20,114 nt of DNA, taken from assembly GCA_002375765.1 (NCBI GenBank), contig DFMV01000036.1, positions 605 to 20,718 on the forward strand, written 5' to 3'. Under the pieces are notes generated by a model. It ran no database searches and was not told where the DNA came from. It saw nothing but the letters and a program-made list of their open reading frames with translations. This DNA comes from Rhizobiales bacterium UBA3584 (GTDB lineage: Bacteria; Pseudomonadota; Alphaproteobacteria; Rhizobiales; Devosiaceae). Shown piece by piece: positions 16,579 to 20,114 of the stretch (position 1 is the first letter of the stretch; each line of letters starts with the position of its first letter). The translations under genes were made by a program, and so were the position numbers.

Positions 16579-16606
16579 GGCGTCCCGCACCCTGGTGCGG
16601 GACGCC
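16579..16606 (-). terminator. Hairpin between oppA and oppB (attenuator or mRNA stabiliser)
   Basis: GGCGTCCCGCACC (16579-16591) and GGTGCGGGACGCC (16594-16606) form a perfect 13-bp inverted repeat with two central bases; 12 pairs and a tetraloop are realistic. On the minus strand it lies 13 bases after the oppA stop and is followed by CCCCCTTTTC. Partial termination here, or protection of the oppA 3' end, would give more binding protein than permease. Confidence 0.75.
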
Positions 16607-16619
16607 TGTGATTGCCTGA

Positions 16620-18239
16620 TTACTCGGCGACCCGATAAAGGTCTTTCGAGTACCAGTTCTGCTCGACGTTGTTGACGGGCCATTCCTGAATCTGCGGATT
16701 CAGCATGTAGACGCCAGCATAGTGGTAGAGCGGAATAACAGGCATGTCCTCGGCGATGATCTGCTCGATCTGCGTGTAGTTTTCGCTCGGATCGGACATC
16801 GTCTTGGCTTCGGCCAGCAGCTCGTCGACTTCCGGATTGGAATAGGCGGAGTCGTTGTAGCCGGAATCCGTATCCATCAGATCAAGGAAGGTCGAGGCTT
16901 CGTTGTAATCACCGCACCAGCCGGCACGAGCGATTTCGTAATCGCCATTGCCGCGCGCTTCAAGGAACGTATTCCATTCCATGTTGTCGAGCGTGGTCTG
17001 AACGCCCAGCTTCTGCTCCCACATCTGGCCGATGACAGTGGCCAGTTCGCGGTGCGCTTCGTCGGTGTTGTACAGGATCGAAAGTTCGAGCGGGTTGTCG
17101 GCGCCGTAGCCGGCTTCTTCGAGAAGCTGCACGGCCATTTCGTCGCGCTCGGCCTGGCTCATTTCACCAAATTCGACCGAGGGAACCTCGAAGTTGGCCG
17201 TTGCGCCCGGGGTAAACGTATAAGCCGGGATCTGGCCACCCTGCAGGATCTGGTCGGTGATCACGTTGCGATCGATGGCATAGGCCAGAGCCTTGCGGAC
17301 GTTGACGTCCTTGAGAGCTTCAGGACCGGCTTCACGCAGGTTGACGTTGTAGTAATAGGTGCACAGGCGCGGGAACGAGATCGCGGTATCGGGATACTCC
17401 TCGGCCAGACGCGGATATTCGCCTGTCGGGATTTCCGTGCGGTCGAGTTCACCGGCGAGGAAACGTGTCAGGGCCTGGTTTTCATCGTTGATGATGAGAG
17501 CCGTGACGGTTTCGAGAACGGTGTTTTCCGCATCCCAATAGGTATCGGACTTGACGCGAACCGAACGCTCCTGCGGAACGTGCTCGGAGAGCGTGTAGGC
17601 GCCGTTGGTGACGATGTTTTCCGGACGGGTCCACTCATCGCCATGCTCTTCGATCACCCAGCTGGGGGAGGGGAAGGTCGAAGCGTGCGTGGTCATGGCC
17701 GGGAAATAGGGGAGCGGATCAGTCAGGCGCACGACCAGCGTGTGGTCGTCGACAGCCTCAACGCCGAGTTCGGAAGGCTCCATTTCGCCAGCGATGATGG
17801 CGCCGGCATTCTCGATCGACATCAATTCGCCGAACCAGGCATAGGGCGAAGCCAGATCAGGATCGACAAGGCGCTGCCAGGCGTAAACAAAGTCGCCGGC
17901 TGTTACCGGGGTGCCGTCGGACCACATGGCATCGTCACGCAGGGTGAAGGTCCATTCGGTGTTGTCTTCGTTGGCAGTCCACTCGGTGGCCACGCCGGGA
18001 ACGAGTTCGCCGCTGGCGTCCTGATTGAGCAGGCCCTCAAACAGATCGCGCACGATTTCCGAGCCCGAAACGTCTTCCACGATCTGGGGATCGACCGAGC
18101 TGTGCTCGTCGAGGACGCGATAGGTAAAGCTCTGGTCTTCGGCCAGCGTTACGCCGTCCGGAACATTTGCTGCCATGGCGGGCGCGACGAGGAAAGTCGT
18201 CGCGGCAAGTGCCGCCAACAGCTTGGTAGTACGTGTCAT
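16620..18239 (-). CDS. oppA: Oligopeptide-binding protein OppA
   Basis: This is the periplasmic solute-binding protein (SBP family 5) that captures oligopeptides and hands them to OppBC; 539 residues, close to E. coli OppA. The signal peptide MTRTTKLLAALAATTFLVAPAMA is followed by AANVPDG. There is no lipobox cysteine, so the protein should be soluble. Family features include the N-terminal LDEHSSVDPQ and DLFEGLL, WTFTLRDDAMWSDG, and the OppA-type RAGWCGDYNEASTFLD. The mature protein is rich in Asp and Glu, which could fit a saline habitat. The ATG at 18239 has AGGAG 9 bases upstream; the open frame before it is leader. It is the first gene of oppABCDF. Confidence 0.96.
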   Translation of the reverse strand: MTRTTKLLAALAATTFLVAPAMAANVPDGVTLAEDQSFTYRVLDEHSSVDPQIVEDVSGSEIVRDLFEGLLNQDASGELVPGVATEWTANEDNTEWTFTLRDDAMWSDGTPVTAGDFVYAWQRLVDPDLASPYAWFGELMSIENAGAIIAGEMEPSELGVEAVDDHTLVVRLTDPLPYFPAMTTHASTFPSPSWVIEEHGDEWTRPENIVTNGAYTLSEHVPQERSVRVKSDTYWDAENTVLETVTALIINDENQALTRFLAGELDRTEIPTGEYPRLAEEYPDTAISFPRLCTYYYNVNLREAGPEALKDVNVRKALAYAIDRNVITDQILQGGQIPAYTFTPGATANFEVPSVEFGEMSQAERDEMAVQLLEEAGYGADNPLELSILYNTDEAHRELATVIGQMWEQKLGVQTTLDNMEWNTFLEARGNGDYEIARAGWCGDYNEASTFLDLMDTDSGYNDSAYSNPEVDELLAEAKTMSDPSENYTQIEQIIAEDMPVIPLYHYAGVYMLNPQIQEWPVNNVEQNWYSKDLYRVAE

Positions 18240-18331
18240 GATGGTCGTCTCCTTTTTGTATTTAGACGTTTTGTGATGCTTCCAGCCCACGGCCGCCCTC
18301 TTTTTTGAAACGGGGCAGCTCAAACAACGAA

Positions 18332-18356
18332 CAACGGGGAAAAACATTCCCCGTTG
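18332..18356 (-). terminator. Terminator after fadI
   Basis: CAACGGGGAA (18332-18341) and TTCCCCGTTG (18347-18356) form a perfect 10-bp stem with a 5-nt loop. On the minus strand it lies about 50 bases after the fadI stop and is followed by TTCGTTGTTTG. It separates the fadJ-fadI unit from oppA, whose promoter must then lie in the roughly 90 bases that follow. Confidence 0.8.
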
Positions 18357-18405
18357 ATCTGAAGCGGGAGCCTATCCTTGCTCAAACGGCTTTGACAAGC
18401 ACTGT

Positions 18406-19692
18406 TTAAGACGCTTTCTCCACAATTGCCGCCACGCCCATGCCGCCAGCTGTACAGACCGAAATCAATGCGCGGCTTTTTTCAAGTGTATTCAACATCT
18501 TGGCTGTCATGCCCAAAATGCGCGCTCCCGTCGCCGCAAAAGGATGACCATATGCGAGAGAGGAGCCAAACACGTTAATTTTATCCACAGGAACGGCTCC
18601 AAGCGGATCATCTCGCCCCAAAACGGCCCGATTGTAGTCAGGATCTTCCCATGCGGCCAACGTGCACAGCACCTGCGCGGCAAAGGCTTCGTGCAGCTCG
18701 AACAGGTCGATATCGGCAAAGCTCAGCCCGCTCCGCCGCATCAGGTCCGAAACCGCGATGGTCGGGGCCATCAAAAGCCCGTCGCCATGGGCAAAGTCGT
18801 TGGCCGAAACGGCCCCCATGGTGAGATAGCCAAGGATTGGCAACCCGCGCTCGCGCGCCCACTCCTCGCTGGCCAGCAGCACCGAGGAGGCGCCGTCGGT
18901 CAGCGGCGTGGAATTGGCCGCCGTCAGCGTTCCCTTGCCCGATTTCTTGTCGAAAGCGGGCTTCATGGTCGCCATTTTCTCAAGGCTGGTATCGGGCCGG
19001 ACATTGTTGTCCTTGAAGATGCCGGCACAGGGCACGATGAGGTCGTCGTGAAATCCCTCATCATAGGCGGCCGCGGCGTTCTGATGGCTGCGCAGTGCCA
19101 GGACATCCTGCGCCTCGCGCGAAATGCCCCATTGCTTGGCCATCAACTCGCAATGCTCGCCCATCGACAATCCTGTCCGAGGCTCCTGGGTCGAAGGGGC
19201 AACCGGGGTGATTTCACCGAAGTTGAAACCCTTGAAGACCGAGAGCTTCTCGCCTGTCGTCCGGGCCCGCGATAGCGCGATCATGCGCTTTTGCATTTTG
19301 GGTCCCAGAACCACGGGACTGTCCGAAACGGTATCGGACCCTGCAGCGATACCGCTGTCGATTTCACCGGTCGCGATCTTGGCCCCCAGCGTCAGGGCCG
19401 CCTGCAGTGACGTTCCGCAGGCGATCTGGATTGTCGTGCCCGGCGTTTGCGGCGACAGGCCCGCATCGAGCAGCGCCTCACGGGCCAGGTTGAAGTCCTT
19501 GGAATGGGAGATGACCGAGCCGGCCATCACTTCCCCGATCCGCTGGCCCTTCAGCCCGTATTTTTCGGCCAGCCCGCCAATGGCGGTCGAAAGCATCGAG
19601 AGATTGGTTTCATTTTCATAGCCGGTATAGGCGCGGCAGAACGGGATGCGCGCCGATCCCACGATGGCGACTTTGCGCAGTGTCTGTGTCAT
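18406..19692 (-). CDS. fadI: Acetyl-CoA C-acyltransferase (FadI-type thiolase)
   Basis: This is a thiolase of 428 residues that cleaves 3-ketoacyl-CoA to acetyl-CoA and a shortened acyl-CoA in beta-oxidation. The nucleophilic cysteine is C92 in IQIACGTSLQA. The other catalytic residues are H383 in YGHPFAATGAR and C413 in VCTAGGMG, and the conserved ELHEAFAAQ is also present. The central TLTAANSTPLTDGAS and the overall length match E. coli FadI (436 residues) rather than the shorter FadA or biosynthetic PhaA/AtoB. The gene starts 2 bases after the upstream dehydrogenase stop (TAA-AC-ATG) with an AAGGG before it, so the two form one operon. Confidence 0.92.
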   Translation of the reverse strand: MTQTLRKVAIVGSARIPFCRAYTGYENETNLSMLSTAIGGLAEKYGLKGQRIGEVMAGSVISHSKDFNLAREALLDAGLSPQTPGTTIQIACGTSLQAALTLGAKIATGEIDSGIAAGSDTVSDSPVVLGPKMQKRMIALSRARTTGEKLSVFKGFNFGEITPVAPSTQEPRTGLSMGEHCELMAKQWGISREAQDVLALRSHQNAAAAYDEGFHDDLIVPCAGIFKDNNVRPDTSLEKMATMKPAFDKKSGKGTLTAANSTPLTDGASSVLLASEEWARERGLPILGYLTMGAVSANDFAHGDGLLMAPTIAVSDLMRRSGLSFADIDLFELHEAFAAQVLCTLAAWEDPDYNRAVLGRDDPLGAVPVDKINVFGSSLAYGHPFAATGARILGMTAKMLNTLEKSRALISVCTAGGMGVAAIVEKAS

Positions 19693-19694
19693 GT

Positions 19695-20114
19695 TTAAGC
19701 CCTTCCGTCCTCACGTGCCTTGAGCGGTCCGCCCAGGAACGGCGCAAAGCCGGTCCCCAGGATCATGCCGATATCGGCCATGTCGGCGCTTTCAACCACG
19801 CCCTCGGAAACGATAACTTCTGCTGTATCGACGAGCGGCTGGACGAGATCACGCCCCAGCCCTTCAAGATTGGCGTGAGCCGGCGCCTTTTCCTTTTGCG
19901 CCTTGCCGTCCACCCATTTGTAAAACCCCTGGCCGGACTTGCGGCCGAGCTTTCCGTCCGAAACCAGCTTTGCGAACTTGCTGTCCTCAGGCACCTTCTG
20001 GCCCAGTTCCTTGGCCACAAACGCGCCGACATCGAGGCCCACGGTATCCATGAGTTCGATCGGCCCCATAGGCATGCCGAAGGCGACCGCGGCCGCATCG
20101 AGCTGTTCGGGACT
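19695..20114 (-). CDS. fadJ: 3-hydroxyacyl-CoA dehydrogenase/enoyl-CoA hydratase (FadJ-type), C-terminal part
   Basis: Only the last 139 residues are inside the window; the gene continues past the window end. The visible part is the C-terminal domain of the multifunctional beta-oxidation protein: AFGMPMGPIELMDTVGLDV, then LGRKSGQGFYKW, and near the end GTGFAPFLGGPL. These are hallmarks of the 3-hydroxyacyl-CoA dehydrogenase C-terminal repeats. The hydratase half cannot be seen, so the bifunctional nature is inferred from the tandem C-terminal repeats and the fadI neighbour. It is directly upstream of fadI with a 2-base gap. Confidence 0.88.
   Translation of the reverse strand, partial: SPEQLDAAAVAFGMPMGPIELMDTVGLDVGAFVAKELGQKVPEDSKFAKLVSDGKLGRKSGQGFYKWVDGKAQKEKAPAHANLEGLGRDLVQPLVDTAEVIVSEGVVESADMADIGMILGTGFAPFLGGPLKAREDGRA

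Noticed and set aside
16722..18308. A 528-codon open frame antisense to oppA
   Set aside because: It mirrors oppA codons; oppA has clear family motifs and a Shine-Dalgarno, and the antisense product resembles nothing I know.

Overview
The window is a gene-dense, GC-rich chromosomal segment of an alphaproteobacterium, most likely a member of the Hyphomicrobiales; a Devosia/Pelagibacterium-like organism is my best guess from memory of protein flavour, not from a search. The signs are a GapR/DUF2312 nucleoid protein, a DUF1036 gene overlapping pyruvate kinase, a cysteine-free (type B) ribosomal protein L36, a DXS with the GGHLGAGLG motif, and a rhizobial-style palindromic intergenic repeat. Nothing looks like a phage, transposon, CRISPR array or recently acquired island. 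No tRNA or rRNA gene was found, and no stretch without a gene exceeds about 300 bases.

Left part (1-6965): an M3 oligoendopeptidase on the minus strand, cut by the window start, diverges from a plus-strand cell-wall cluster. The cluster has three genes: a sigma-54-dependent response regulator, a YcbB/LdtD-type L,D-transpeptidase, and a DUF882/MepK-type M15 peptidase with a very long Ala/Pro-rich tail. The last two are adjacent in the same order as ldtD-mepK in E. coli, pairing an enzyme that makes 3-3 peptidoglycan cross-links with a family whose E. coli member cuts them. In the gap before the peptidase I see a correctly spaced sigma-54 (-24/-12) promoter candidate. About 94 bases upstream of its predicted start is a perfect 9-bp palindrome with a 5-nt centre. 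With a sigma-54 activator encoded two genes upstream, this is the most interesting hypothesis in the window.

Middle part (6966-12509): dxs (isoprenoid precursor synthesis) is preceded by a palindromic repeat and converges with gapR. Then come an exported DUF1036 protein and pyk (pyruvate kinase), joined by an ATGA overlap and ended by a textbook terminator. That terminator lies tail-to-tail with the terminator of rpmJ (minus strand). rpmJ has a strong promoter (TTGACA-N17-TATGTT) and a highly structured leader of about 145 nt. A divergent gene encodes a degenerate stand-alone receiver protein that appears to be transcribed leaderless.

Right part (12539-20114): a complete minus-strand oppA-B-C-D-F oligopeptide importer operon, with a strong hairpin between oppA and oppB that probably sets the excess of binding protein over transporter. 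Upstream of it and separated by a terminator is a beta-oxidation pair: the 3' end of fadJ (cut by the window end) and fadI.
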